From assembly GCA_027021685.1 (NCBI GenBank), contig JALUTW010000325.1, positions 1 to 8,562 on the forward strand: a DNA stretch of 8,562 nucleotides, read 5' to 3'. Position 1 is the first letter of the stretch. Every line of letters begins with the position of its first letter. The notes beneath the pieces are model-generated. The model searched no databases, was not told the origin of the DNA, and was given only the letters and a program-made list of their open reading frames with translations. The stretch comes from Chromatiales bacterium. GTDB taxonomy: Bacteria; Pseudomonadota; Gammaproteobacteria; CAMYNG01. Below, in pieces: positions 1 to 6,729 of the stretch. A program made the translations under genes and the position numbers.

Positions 1-135
1 GGCCATCTCGTCGGCCAGGGCCGGCAGCAGTGCCATGGGCAGGTTGTCGATGCAGTAGTAGCCCAGGTCCTCCAGCGCGTGCAGGGCGGTGCTCTTGCCC
101 GAGCCGGAGAGCCCGCTGACGATGACCAGTTTCAC
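1..135 (-). CDS. rapZ: RapZ, RNase adapter / nucleotide-binding protein (N-terminal 45 residues, truncated by window edge)
   Basis: RapZ is a P-loop protein; in E. coli it senses glucosamine 6-phosphate and recruits RNase E to the small RNA GlmZ, which sets GlmS levels and so amino-sugar supply for peptidoglycan and LPS. Only the first 45 codons lie in the window; the family is usually about 285 residues. The visible part begins MKLVIVSGLSGSGKST, with Walker A GLSGSGKS at residues 8-15, followed by ALEDLGYYCIDNLP (20-33), a stretch typical of RapZ/YvcJ. The start is a GTG at 135-133 that overlaps the hprK stop as GTGA (132-135), implying translational coupling. Position after ptsN-hprK is the usual context in bacteria with a PTS-Ntr system. 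The identity is firm; whether it controls GlmZ-like RNAs in this organism cannot be judged from this fragment. Confidence 0.95.
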   Translation of the reverse strand, partial: MKLVIVSGLSGSGKSTALHALEDLGYYCIDNLPMALLPALADEMA

Positions 136-1082
136 TGCTGTTGATCGATGAAGGCGCGCTGGCGGCGGATGAAGTCGGCCCCGGCGTCGTAGCCCTGCTG
201 CGACAGTATATGACTTCTCACCGCGGCTTCAACCAGCACCGCCAGGTTGCGGCCGGGTGCCACCGGCAGGACGATCTCGGGCACATCGACGCCCAGCAGT
301 GGCCGCAGGTGGCGGGTGCCCTCGACCCGGTGGGTGTCCGGCTGCAGGGCCTCATCCACGTCGGCGAGCTGGATGATGAGTTCCAGCACGTGCTCGGCCA
401 CCAGCGCGTTGTCGCCGAACATGGCGCGCACGTTGAGCACGCCCAGACCCCGGACCTCGATGAAGTCGCGCAGCAGGGGCGGGCAGGTCCCCATCACCCG
501 GGTGCCGCGGCGCTGGAACAGGGGGGCGTCGTCGGCCACCAGCCGGTGGCCGCGGCTCACCAGCTCCAGGGCCAGCTCGCTCTTGCCGATGCCGGCATGG
601 CCGGCCAGCAGCACGCCCACGCCCAGGACCTCCATGAACACACCATGCAGGGTGAGGGTGCCGGTGTCCTCGCTGTCGGCGGACAGGGTCTCGATGACGC
701 GGCTCGCCGCCAGCGGCGAACCCAGGACCGGGATCCCGCCGGCCGTGGCCGCGGCCAGCAGTTCCTCGGGGGCCCGGGCGCCGCCGGCGATGATGAGCAG
801 GCGCAGGGGACCGCGCAGCATGGCGGCGAACAGGGCGGTGCGGGCCTCCGGTTCCAGCCGGGCGAGAAAGTCCAGCTCGCGGCTGCCGAGGACCTGTACC
901 GGGCGGGGGTGCAGCGGATCCAGCAGGCCGGCGAGCGGACCGCCACCCTCGTCACCGCGCAGGGGGCGGGGAGCGGCGTCCTCGCCGCCCAGCCAGTGCA
1001 GTCCCAGGGCCTGCCGGTGGCGGTCGAACAGGGCGCGCGCGGTGGCCGGCTCCGGCACGGTCAGTCGCCCCGGGCCGACCAC
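132..1082 (-). CDS. hprK: HPr kinase/phosphorylase
   Basis: Bifunctional enzyme that phosphorylates and dephosphorylates a serine of HPr-type phosphocarriers, coupling energy state to PTS regulation. The protein is 316 residues, normal for the family (about 310-320). An N-terminal domain (about 1-130) precedes the kinase domain. Visible motifs: the conserved His at 147 (LHGVFMEVLG), Walker A GHAGIGKS at 161-168, VADDA (182-186), and the family signature EVRGLGVLNVRAMFG at 209-223. The P-loop has His-Ala where family members I know have Glu-Ser or Asp-Ser (GESGIGKS). The chosen GTG start at 1082 overlaps the end of ptsN by 22 bp; a GTG at 1058 would begin MPEPATARALFDRH, lies just after the ptsN stop, and fits family N-termini at least as well, so the start is uncertain. 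The stop overlaps the rapZ GTG. In proteobacteria that lack a full sugar PTS, HprK is thought to serve PTS-Ntr regulation. Confidence 0.96.
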   Translation of the reverse strand: MVGPGRLTVPEPATARALFDRHRQALGLHWLGGEDAAPRPLRGDEGGGPLAGLLDPLHPRPVQVLGSRELDFLARLEPEARTALFAAMLRGPLRLLIIAGGARAPEELLAAATAGGIPVLGSPLAASRVIETLSADSEDTGTLTLHGVFMEVLGVGVLLAGHAGIGKSELALELVSRGHRLVADDAPLFQRRGTRVMGTCPPLLRDFIEVRGLGVLNVRAMFGDNALVAEHVLELIIQLADVDEALQPDTHRVEGTRHLRPLLGVDVPEIVLPVAPGRNLAVLVEAAVRSHILSQQGYDAGADFIRRQRAFIDQQQ

Positions 1083-1552
1083 TCCCTCAACAGGCGGTAC
1101 ATCTCCTCGGGGGTGTCAGCCTCGCGCACGCGCCGGCGGAACTCCTCGTCGCTGAACATGGCGGCCAGGGCGGCCAGGATGCGCAGGTGTTCCTCGGTGG
1201 ACTGCTCGGGCACCAGCAGGGCGAACAGCAGGTCCACCGGCTCGTTGTCGGCGGCGCCGAAGTCCACGCCCTGCTTGAGCCGCACCAGGGCCCCGATGGC
1301 GTGATCGGATCGCGGCAGGCGGCCGTGGGGAATGGCCACGCCGTGGCCCACCCCGGTCGCGCCCAGGCGTTCCCGCGCCAGCAGGCTGTCGAACACGTCG
1401 TGGGTGCTGATGTCCTTTTCGTCCCGCGCGATGAGTTCGCTCACCGCCTCCAGCGCGCGCTTCTTGCTCTGGGCCTCGACGCCGCAGGAGATCCGCTCCG
1501 GACTGATGATGTCGGCGACGTTGACGCGGGCCGTGTGTTGCTGGGGCATCAT
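1061..1552 (-). CDS. ptsN: EIIA-Ntr, nitrogen-regulatory PTS phosphocarrier PtsN
   Basis: EIIA domain of the nitrogen-related PTS: it takes phosphate from NPr/HPr on a histidine and regulates partners (in E. coli, potassium transporters and sensor kinases among others) instead of moving sugar. The 163 residues match the family length (E. coli 163). The active site is His76 in GVAIPHGRL (71-79), preceded by ERLGATGVGHG (61-71); the C-terminal part EQSTEEHLRILAALA is typical of EIIA-Ntr. The start is the first of two consecutive ATG codons, at 1552, which overlaps the hpf stop as ATGA (1549-1552); no strong Shine-Dalgarno precedes it, in keeping with coupling to hpf. Order rpoN-hpf-ptsN is conserved widely in Proteobacteria. 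It is followed by hprK, so both the His and the Ser branches of PTS regulation are probably represented; the phosphocarrier and EI-Ntr genes are not in the window. Confidence 0.97.
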   Translation of the reverse strand: MMPQQHTARVNVADIISPERISCGVEAQSKKRALEAVSELIARDEKDISTHDVFDSLLARERLGATGVGHGVAIPHGRLPRSDHAIGALVRLKQGVDFGAADNEPVDLLFALLVPEQSTEEHLRILAALAAMFSDEEFRRRVREADTPEEMYRLLREWSARGD

Positions 1553-1869
1553 TGGTGCTTGCGCGCAGCGCCCTCGCTGCGGTGGTGATCGGTGACCTTT
1601 TCCTTGTGCTTGCGAATCTGCCGGTCCAGCTTGTCGGCCAGGGCATCGATGGCGGCGTACATGTCGTCGCTCTCGGCGTCGGCGAAGAGATCGGCCCCGG
1701 CCAGGTGCAGGGTGGCCTCGGCCTTGTGCCTGACCTTCTCCACGCTCAGGACCACGTGGACGTTGGTGACATTGTCGAAATGGCGTTCCAGGCGTTCCAC
1801 CTTGCTGGAGACGTAATCACGCAGGGCGGGGGTGATCTCGACATGATGTCCGGTCAGGTTGAGTTGCAT
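1549..1869 (-). CDS. hpf: Ribosome hibernation promoting factor, short form
   Basis: Small ribosome-binding protein of the HPF/RaiA family. It occupies the decoding region of the 30S subunit and, in gammaproteobacteria with RMF, helps form inactive 100S dimers in stationary phase. The 106 residues carry only the N-terminal HPF domain: it opens MQLNLTGHHVEITPALRDYV and contains AEATLHLAGADLFADAES and MYAAIDALADKLDRQIRKHK, all typical. It lacks the C-terminal dimerisation domain of long HPF, so it is the short type (E. coli 95 residues), with a basic His/Lys/Arg-rich tail. Start ATG at 1869 is supported by an AAGGAG Shine-Dalgarno (complement of 1876-1881) six bases upstream, one of the best in the window. 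It lies 23 bp after rpoN and overlaps ptsN by 4 bp. In the older literature this gene is called yhbH or the rpoN-linked sigma-54 modulation protein. Confidence 0.96.
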   Translation of the reverse strand: MQLNLTGHHVEITPALRDYVSSKVERLERHFDNVTNVHVVLSVEKVRHKAEATLHLAGADLFADAESDDMYAAIDALADKLDRQIRKHKEKVTDHHRSEGAARKHQ

Positions 1870-1892
1870 GGTGGACTCCTTGCACTGGCTGG

Positions 1893-3335
1893 TCAGGTCA
1901 GACGCTTGCGTTCATTGGAAGGCGGAATGGCCATCGCTTCACGGTACTTGGCCACGGTGCGCCGGGCCACGTTGATGCCCTGTTCGGACAGGATGGCCGC
2001 GATCTTGCTGTCACTGAGCGGTTTCTGTGCGTTCTCCGCCGCGATGAGCTTCTTGATGAGCGCGCGGATGGCGGTGGAGGAGCATTCCCCGCCGCTGGCG
2101 GTGTTCACGTGGCTGGAGAAGAAGTACTTGAGCTCGTAGATGCCGCGTGGCGTGTGCATGTACTTGCGGGTGGTGACGCGGGAGATGGTGGATTCGTGCA
2201 TGCCCACCTCCTCCGCGATGTCGTGCAGCACCAGGGCCTTCATCGCCTCCTCGCCGTACTCGAGGAAGGCGCGCTGCTTCTCCACGATGCAGGTGGCCAC
2301 CTTGAGCAGGGTCTCGTTGCGGCTGTTGAGGCTCTTGATGAACCACTTGGCCTCCTGCAGGTGGTTCTTCAGATAGGTGTTGTCGGCCGAGCTGTTGACT
2401 TGCTTGATCATGTTGGCGTAGTGGGCATTGATACGCAGCCGCGGCGCGCTTTCCGGGTTGAGCTCCACCCGCCACTTGCCGTTGACCTTGCGCACGAACA
2501 CGTCGGGGATGATGTACTCGGTGCGTGCGTCGGCGATCTGGGAGCCGGGGCGCGGGTTGAGGCTCTGGATCAGGCGCACCACCTCGCGCAGCTCGTCCTC
2601 GCTCACCTTCATGCGCCGCATGAGCTGGGCATAGTCCCGGTTGCCCAGCAGGTCGAAGTGCCGTTCCACCAGGGTCCGGGCCCGGTCCCGGTGCGGGGTG
2701 TCGGCGGGAAGCTGGGCCAGCTGCAGCAGCAGGGACTCGCGCAGGTCCCGCGCCCCCACGCCCACCGGTTCGAAGTTCTGGATCCGGTGCAGCACCGCCT
2801 CGACCTCGTCCGGTTCCACCTCCAGCTCCGCCGGCAGGCTCTGGTGGATCTCCTCCAGCGGGGTGGTGAGGAAGCCGTCGTCGTTGATGGAATCGATGAT
2901 GGCCTCGGCAATGGCCCGGTCGGTGTCCGAGAACGGGGTCAGGTTCATCTGCCACAGGAGGTGATCGCGCAGGCTCTCGCCGCGGGTGTCCACGGCCTCG
3001 AACTCGCGCTGCTCGTCGCCGCCCCCGCCGCCGCCCGCCGGCACCGGGTCGTAGATGTCCTCCCAGGCGCTGTCCACCGGCAGCTCGTCCGGGATGTCGC
3101 TGGCGGGGGCGACCTCGGCCGCGGCCTCCGTGCCCTCGCCCGCCGCCGGCGGGGTCTCGGCCCCGGCCTCGGCCTCGGCGTCCTCTTCCAGCTCCAGCAT
3201 GAGGTTGCTCTCCAGGACTTCCTGGATTTCGTTCCGCAGCTCCAGTGACGACAGCTGCAGCAGCCGGATGGCCTGCTGCAGCTGGGGGGTCATTGTGAGG
3301 TGTTGGCCAAGGCGGAGCTGTAGCGTCTGTTTCAT
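1893..3335 (-). CDS. rpoN: RNA polymerase sigma-54 factor RpoN
   Basis: Alternative sigma factor for -24/-12 promoters, needing AAA+ enhancer-binding activators; it governs nitrogen assimilation and, in many species, motility and other accessory functions. At 480 residues it matches E. coli (477). Region I (1-50) is the Gln/Leu-rich activator-interaction segment, starting MKQTLQLRLGQHLTMTPQLQ. Region II (about 50-118) is acidic and low-complexity with a run of six Gly (101-106). Region III holds the core-binding part (about 120-320) and a helix-turn-helix (about 367-392, HDIAEEVGMHESTISRV). The diagnostic RpoN box ARRTVAKYR is at 457-465 near the C-terminus. The ATG at 3335 gives the standard N-terminus; no strong Shine-Dalgarno precedes it. 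It sits after an 85-bp gap from lptB, the longest intergenic space here, so it may have its own promoter, and leads the hpf-ptsN-hprK-rapZ block. Confidence 0.98.
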   Translation of the reverse strand: MKQTLQLRLGQHLTMTPQLQQAIRLLQLSSLELRNEIQEVLESNLMLELEEDAEAEAGAETPPAAGEGTEAAAEVAPASDIPDELPVDSAWEDIYDPVPAGGGGGGDEQREFEAVDTRGESLRDHLLWQMNLTPFSDTDRAIAEAIIDSINDDGFLTTPLEEIHQSLPAELEVEPDEVEAVLHRIQNFEPVGVGARDLRESLLLQLAQLPADTPHRDRARTLVERHFDLLGNRDYAQLMRRMKVSEDELREVVRLIQSLNPRPGSQIADARTEYIIPDVFVRKVNGKWRVELNPESAPRLRINAHYANMIKQVNSSADNTYLKNHLQEAKWFIKSLNSRNETLLKVATCIVEKQRAFLEYGEEAMKALVLHDIAEEVGMHESTISRVTTRKYMHTPRGIYELKYFFSSHVNTASGGECSSTAIRALIKKLIAAENAQKPLSDSKIAAILSEQGINVARRTVAKYREAMAIPPSNERKRLT

Positions 3336-3420
3336 ATGCTGCGGATCGAAGGGTGCCAGTCAAACCACCTGCCGGCAGATCCATTCTAGCGTATTTCCCC
3401 CCCACCTGCCGGGGGCGGGC
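3336..3420 (-). promoter_or_regulatory. lptB-rpoN intergenic region with candidate promoter elements
   Basis: This 85-bp gap is the longest non-coding stretch in the window. Read on the minus strand, it holds a GC-rich potential hairpin just after the lptB stop (CCCCC at 3415-3411, seven-base loop, GGGGG within 3403-3397) followed by AAATA, not a T-run, so it is not a classic terminator. A TAGAAT hexamer (3388-3383) resembles a sigma-70 -10 element, but the bases 16-18 upstream do not resemble TTGACA. An 11-bp direct repeat flanks this hexamer and is listed separately. A local promoter for rpoN is plausible from the spacing and the lack of overlap with lptB, but the element match is weak. Confidence 0.35.
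3365..3412 (-). repeat. Pair of 11-bp direct repeats CCGGCAGGTGG upstream of rpoN
   Basis: The minus-strand sequence CCGGCAGGTGG occurs exactly at 3412-3402 and again at 3375-3365, with start points 37 bp apart (about three and a half helical turns). The rpoN-proximal copy is also part of a perfect 10-bp palindrome, CTGCCGGCAG (3369-3378), which the other copy lacks. A TAGAAT hexamer lies between them. The repeats are seen directly; a role as protein-binding sites is inference, and GC-rich composition raises the chance of coincidence. Confidence 0.45.
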
Positions 3421-4146
3421 TCAGAGGCGGAAGTGCTCGCCGAGGTAGACCTGGCGCACCTGGCGGTCCTCCAGGATGGCGTCAGGCTCGCCGCGGGCGA
3501 TGACCTCGCCCTCGTTCATGATATAGGCGCGGTGGCAGATTCCCAAGGTTTCCCGAACGTTGTGGTCGGTTATGAGCACCCCGATGTCGCGCTGGACCAG
3601 GTGGCGGATGATGTTCTGGATGTCCAGGACCGAGATGGGGTCGACCCCGGCGAAGGGCTCGTCCAGGAGCATGAACCGCGGCTCGGTGGCCAGGGCGCGG
3701 GCGATCTCCACCCGCCGCCGCTCGCCGCCCGACAGGCTCATGCCCGGGTTGTTGCGGATGTGGTCGATGTGCAGCTCCTCCAGCAGCTCCTCCAGGCGGT
3801 GCTCCCGCTGCAGCGGGGTCAGATCGCGCCGGGTCTCGAGGATGGCCATGATGTTGTCGGCCACGGACAGGCGCCGGAACACCGAGGCCTCCTGGGGCAG
3901 GTAGCCGATCCCGGCCCGGGCCCGGCGGAACATGGGGGCCCGGGTCACGTCCTGGTCCCCCAGGCGGATGCGGCCGGCATCGGGCTGGATGAGTCCCACT
4001 ATCATGTAGAAGCAGGTGGTCTTGCCGGCCCCGTTGGGGCCCAGCAGGCCCACCACCTCGCCGCCGCGGATGGCCAGCGACACGTCGCGCACCACCGGCC
4101 GCCGGCGGTAGCTCTTGGCCAGGCCCTCGGCCGCCAGCTCGGTCAC
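3421..4146 (-). CDS. lptB: LptB, ATPase of the LPS export ABC transporter
   Basis: Cytoplasmic ATPase that, as a dimer with LptF and LptG, powers extraction of LPS from the inner membrane and its push along the LptC-LptA bridge. The 241 residues match E. coli LptB (241). All ABC motifs are intact: Walker A GPNGAGKTT at 36-44, Q-loop Gln85 in GYLPQEAS, signature LSGGERRR at 138-145, Walker B FMLLDE at 158-163, D-loop GVDP at 167-170 and switch His195 in TDHNVRET. The segment GYLPQEASVFRRLSV is characteristic of LptB among ABC ATPases. The GTG start at 4146 overlaps the lptA stop as GTGA (4143-4146), implying coupled translation. LptF and LptG are not in the window and are usually encoded elsewhere. 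Confidence 0.98.
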   Translation of the reverse strand: MTELAAEGLAKSYRRRPVVRDVSLAIRGGEVVGLLGPNGAGKTTCFYMIVGLIQPDAGRIRLGDQDVTRAPMFRRARAGIGYLPQEASVFRRLSVADNIMAILETRRDLTPLQREHRLEELLEELHIDHIRNNPGMSLSGGERRRVEIARALATEPRFMLLDEPFAGVDPISVLDIQNIIRHLVQRDIGVLITDHNVRETLGICHRAYIMNEGEVIARGEPDAILEDRQVRQVYLGEHFRL

Positions 4147-4640
4147 GGCCCCGTGCCCTCGGGCTGGATGATGGTGCGCACGCGGGGCCCGCCCTCGCCG
4201 CCGCTGGCGGTGACCACGCTGCGACGGGTGTCGTACTCGATGCGCTCGCCGCTGAACTCGTTGGGGCCCTGCACCAGCCGTGCGGCCCCTTCCAGCAGCA
4301 GCCGGGCGGAGGCGGTCTCGTACACCATGCGCCGGGCCTGGCCGTCGACGAAGGCCGCCCCGGGGCCGGGCCGCTGGCGGAAGCGCGCCGGACGCCCGGT
4401 GACCACGATGCGCCGGACCTTGCCCCGCGGGGGCTCGGCGTACAGGACCACGCTGTCGCCTTCCACGGTGAGGCTGCCCTGGGTCATGCGGACGCTGCCG
4501 GTGAAGCGGCTGATCCCGGTCTTTTCCTCGATGACCACCTGGTCGGCGGTGATGTGGACCGGGGCCTGGGGATCGGTCTCCAGCGCCGCGGCGGCCGCCG
4601 GCAGCAGCAGGAGCAGGAACGGGAGGCGCCTAGCGCACAC
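4143..4640 (-). CDS. lptA: LptA, periplasmic LPS transport bridge protein
   Basis: Periplasmic beta-jellyroll protein that polymerises head-to-tail between LptC at the inner membrane and LptD at the outer membrane to form the LPS conduit. At 165 residues it is slightly short (E. coli 185). A signal peptide is clear: MCARRLPFLLLLLPAAAAA with likely cleavage after Ala19 (Ala-X-Ala), leaving a mature start at LETDPQAPVHI. The OstA/LptA domain follows (about 25-140) with PVHITADQVVIEEKTGISRF and FTGSVRMTQGSLTVEGDSV, standard family segments. The C-terminus is a Gly-rich tail (about 145-165). The start is a GTG at 4640, overlapping the end of lptC by 11 bp, with a GGGGGG stretch at suitable spacing as a possible ribosome site. 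It overlaps lptB by 4 bp, the conserved lptC-lptA-lptB order. Confidence 0.96.
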   Translation of the reverse strand: MCARRLPFLLLLLPAAAAALETDPQAPVHITADQVVIEEKTGISRFTGSVRMTQGSLTVEGDSVVLYAEPPRGKVRRIVVTGRPARFRQRPGPGAAFVDGQARRMVYETASARLLLEGAARLVQGPNEFSGERIEYDTRRSVVTASGGEGGPRVRTIIQPEGTGP

Positions 4641-5196
4641 GGTAGACCCCCCGGACCTCGGCCAGCAGCTTCAGCACCCCGGTGTTCATGTCGGCCCGCA
4701 GGCCCACGGCTTCCACCCGCCCGCGGGGATGGGTGATGACCACCTCGGCATCGGTGCGCGCCGTGCGCCGGCGGGGGTCGATGGTCAGCACCGGCGTCTC
4801 CAGCCGCACCCGGGGCACACCGTCGCCGCCATGGGTCACCTTCACGTCACCCTTGAGATCGATGACCCGGGTCCGGGTATGGATGCGGCCGCGCCGGGCA
4901 CTGGCCCGCCACGGCGGGGCGGGCGGCCGGAACACGTCCAGTGACAGGGTCTGAAGATGCAACTCGTGCTCGAACGGAAAGTGCTCCAGCTCCAGGGCCT
5001 GGAGCCGCCAGGCCGCCCGGCCCGAGGCATCCATCACCGTGGCGGTGAAGGTCTCCAGGGTATAGTCGGGGCTGGGCGAGCGGGCCCGCTCGGGCGGGGC
5101 GAACTCTTCCTCCACGGTCTCCAGCAGCCAGCGGCTGAACAGGGCCACGCCCGTCACCGCCAGCAGCAGGAGCACGAAACCCAGTCGGCGCTTCAT
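4630..5196 (-). CDS. lptC: LptC, inner-membrane LPS export component
   Basis: Bitopic inner-membrane protein that receives LPS from LptB2FG and passes it to LptA. The chosen ATG at 5196 gives 188 residues (E. coli 191), starting MKRRLGFVLLLLAVTGVALF, a basic N-terminus plus one membrane helix (about 5-25). It overlaps the kdsC stop as ATGA (5193-5196). An in-frame upstream ATG at 5256 would add 20 residues lying wholly inside kdsC and before the membrane anchor; I reject it. The periplasmic domain carries family segments: PDYTLETFTATVMDASGRAA (43-62), LELEHFPFEHELHLQTLSLD (68-87) and LKGDVKV (114-120). It ends with TAG, the only non-TGA stop among the genes here, 11 bp inside lptA. Confidence 0.95.
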   Translation of the reverse strand: MKRRLGFVLLLLAVTGVALFSRWLLETVEEEFAPPERARSPSPDYTLETFTATVMDASGRAAWRLQALELEHFPFEHELHLQTLSLDVFRPPAPPWRASARRGRIHTRTRVIDLKGDVKVTHGGDGVPRVRLETPVLTIDPRRRTARTDAEVVITHPRGRVEAVGLRADMNTGVLKLLAEVRGVYRVR

Positions 5197-5717
5197 TGGG
5201 TGTACTTGGCCAGTTCCGCTTCCAGGGTCCCCTGGGCGGTCATGATGAGTTCGCACACGTCGCGCGCCGCGCCGCGGCCGCCCGGGTGCTCGGTCTGCCA
5301 GTGGGCGTGCTGCTTGACCAGGGGATGGGCGTCCTGTACCGCGATGGCCAGGCCCACCCGCCGCATGACGCCGATGTCCACCACGTCGTCGCCCACGTAG
5401 GCCACCTGCTCGGGGGCCATGCCGAGGGTCTCCATGAGTTCCTCGAAGGCCGGCAGCTTGTGCACCCGGCCCTGGAACACGTGCTCGATGCCCAGGCTGG
5501 CCATGCGGTGCTCCACCACCTTCGAGGTGCGGCCGGTGATGATGGCGATGTGCACGCCCGAGTCCTGCAGCATGCGCATGCCGTGGCCGTCGCGGGAATA
5601 GAAGGCCTTGTACTCCTCGCCGTCGTCGCCCAGGAACAGGGAGCCGTCGGTGAGCACGCCGTCCACGTCGAAGATGACCAGCCGGACCCGGGCCGCGCGC
5701 TGGAGGATGTCATCCAT
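5193..5717 (-). CDS. kdsC: KdsC, 3-deoxy-D-manno-octulosonate 8-phosphate phosphatase
   Basis: Cytoplasmic HAD-family phosphatase that hydrolyses KDO 8-phosphate to KDO before CMP activation, for the inner core of LPS. At 174 residues it is near the family size (E. coli 188) and lacks a cap domain, as KdsC does. Catalytic motifs: FDVDGVLTD with nucleophile Asp17 and acid/base Asp19; motif II Thr61 in IITGR; motif III Lys87 in VHKL; motif IV GDDVVD with Asp110, Asp111 and Asp114. The C-terminal GGRGAARDVCELI (146-158) is the typical KdsC tail that reaches into a neighbouring active site in the tetramer. The ATG at 5717 has a GGAGG ribosome site (complement of 5726-5730) eight bases upstream. 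It lies 18 bp after kdsD and overlaps lptC by 4 bp. Confidence 0.97.
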   Translation of the reverse strand: MDDILQRAARVRLVIFDVDGVLTDGSLFLGDDGEEYKAFYSRDGHGMRMLQDSGVHIAIITGRTSKVVEHRMASLGIEHVFQGRVHKLPAFEELMETLGMAPEQVAYVGDDVVDIGVMRRVGLAIAVQDAHPLVKQHAHWQTEHPGGRGAARDVCELIMTAQGTLEAELAKYTQ

Positions 5718-5735
5718 CCCGTCGGCCTCCGCGTT

Positions 5736-6719
5736 TCACACCACGCCCGCCCGCAGCAGGTCGTGCATGTTGAGGGCGCCGATGAGGCGCCGGTCCCCGT
5801 CCACCACCGGCAGGCTGTTGATGCGCCGCGACTGCATGAGCTCCAGCACCTCGGCCGCCAGGCGGTCGGGTGCGGTGGTGAGGCAGTCGGGCGTCATGCA
5901 TTCGGTGATGGGCGTGGTGTGCACGTCCACCTGCCGCGCCTCCAGCACCCGGCGCAGATCGCCGTCGGTGAAGATGCCCAGCACCCGGTCGTCGCCGTCG
6001 GCGATCAATGTCATGCCCAGGCCCTTGCGCGTCATCTCCATCAGCGCCTCGCCGAGGGTGGCGCCGGGCGCCACCCGCGGGATCTCGTCGCCGGTGTGCA
6101 TGATGTCGGCCACGTGCAGCAGCAGCCTCCGGCCCAGGCGGCCGCCCGGGTGGCTGCGGGCGAAGTCGTCGGCGGTGAAGCCGCGCGACTCCAGCAGCGA
6201 CACCGCCAGGGCGTCGCCCATGACCAGGGCAGCGGTGGTGGAGGCCGTGGGTGCCAGGCCCAGGGGGCAGGCCTCGCGCGCCACCGACACGTCCAGGCTG
6301 ACGTCGGCCTCCCGCGCCAGGCGCGAGGCCGGGTTGCCGGTGAGCGCGATGAGGGGCACGCCCAGGCGCTTGATGAGCGGGACGATGGTGAGGATCTCCT
6401 CGGTCTCGCCCGAGTTGGACAGGGCCAGTACCACGTCCCGCGGCGTGATCATGCCCAGGTCGCCGTGGCTGGCCTCGCCCGGGTGGACGAAGAAGGCGGG
6501 CGAGCCGGTGCTGGCCAGGGTGGCGGCGATCTTGGACCCGATGTGCCCGGACTTGCCCATGCCCAGGACCACGATGCGGCCCTCGCAGTCCAGCATGTAC
6601 TGGCAGGCGCGGACGAAGCTGTCGTCGATGCGCGGGCGCAGGGCCCGCACGGCCTCGGCCTCGGTGTCCACCACCGCCTGGCCCAGGGCGCGGACCTTGT
6701 CCGGGTGCAGTTGCGCCAT
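5736..6719 (-). CDS. kdsD: KdsD, D-arabinose 5-phosphate isomerase
   Basis: Converts ribulose 5-phosphate to arabinose 5-phosphate, the first committed step towards KDO. The ATG at 6719 gives 327 residues (E. coli 328), starting MAQLHPDKVRALGQAVVDTE. An open frame continues upstream to 6881, but that part overlaps the HMA gene, has a Pro/Trp/Arg-rich shadow composition and is not family-like, so I exclude it. The SIS domain (about 40-175) holds GMGKSGHIG (53-61), HPGEASHGDLGM (79-90) and SNSGETEE (101-108). The linker FARSHPGGRLGRRLL (186-200) includes His190, matching the conserved SHPGG motif. Two CBS domains follow (about 205-262 and 270-325), containing IFTDGDLRRVLE and INSLPVVDGD. The 10-bp gap after the HMA gene and 18-bp gap before kdsC place it in the operon. 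Confidence 0.97.
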   Translation of the reverse strand: MAQLHPDKVRALGQAVVDTEAEAVRALRPRIDDSFVRACQYMLDCEGRIVVLGMGKSGHIGSKIAATLASTGSPAFFVHPGEASHGDLGMITPRDVVLALSNSGETEEILTIVPLIKRLGVPLIALTGNPASRLAREADVSLDVSVAREACPLGLAPTASTTAALVMGDALAVSLLESRGFTADDFARSHPGGRLGRRLLLHVADIMHTGDEIPRVAPGATLGEALMEMTRKGLGMTLIADGDDRVLGIFTDGDLRRVLEARQVDVHTTPITECMTPDCLTTAPDRLAAEVLELMQSRRINSLPVVDGDRRLIGALNMHDLLRAGVV

Positions 6720-6729
6720 GTGACCCGCG

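Noticed and set aside
3340..3360. A TGGCAC half-site (3358-3353, minus strand) resembling the -24 element of a sigma-54 promoter just upstream of rpoN
   Set aside because: The GC dinucleotide of the -12 element is missing at the required distance (TC is found there), so it is not a credible sigma-54 promoter.
2011..3405. A 464-codon minus-strand frame overlapping rpoN in another frame
   Set aside because: It is dominated by Arg, Gly, Pro and Ala, a typical out-of-frame product, while the rpoN frame shows all sigma-54 regions.
3397..3415. Rho-independent terminator after lptB
   Set aside because: A GC stem of about five pairs can form, but it is followed by AAATA on the transcribed strand and has no T-tract.
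3055..4944. A 629-codon plus-strand open frame antisense to rpoN, lptB, lptA and lptC
   Set aside because: Long antisense frames are expected opposite GC-rich genes. Its translation is Ser/Arg/Gly/His-rich with no recognisable domain, and it covers four well-supported minus-strand genes.
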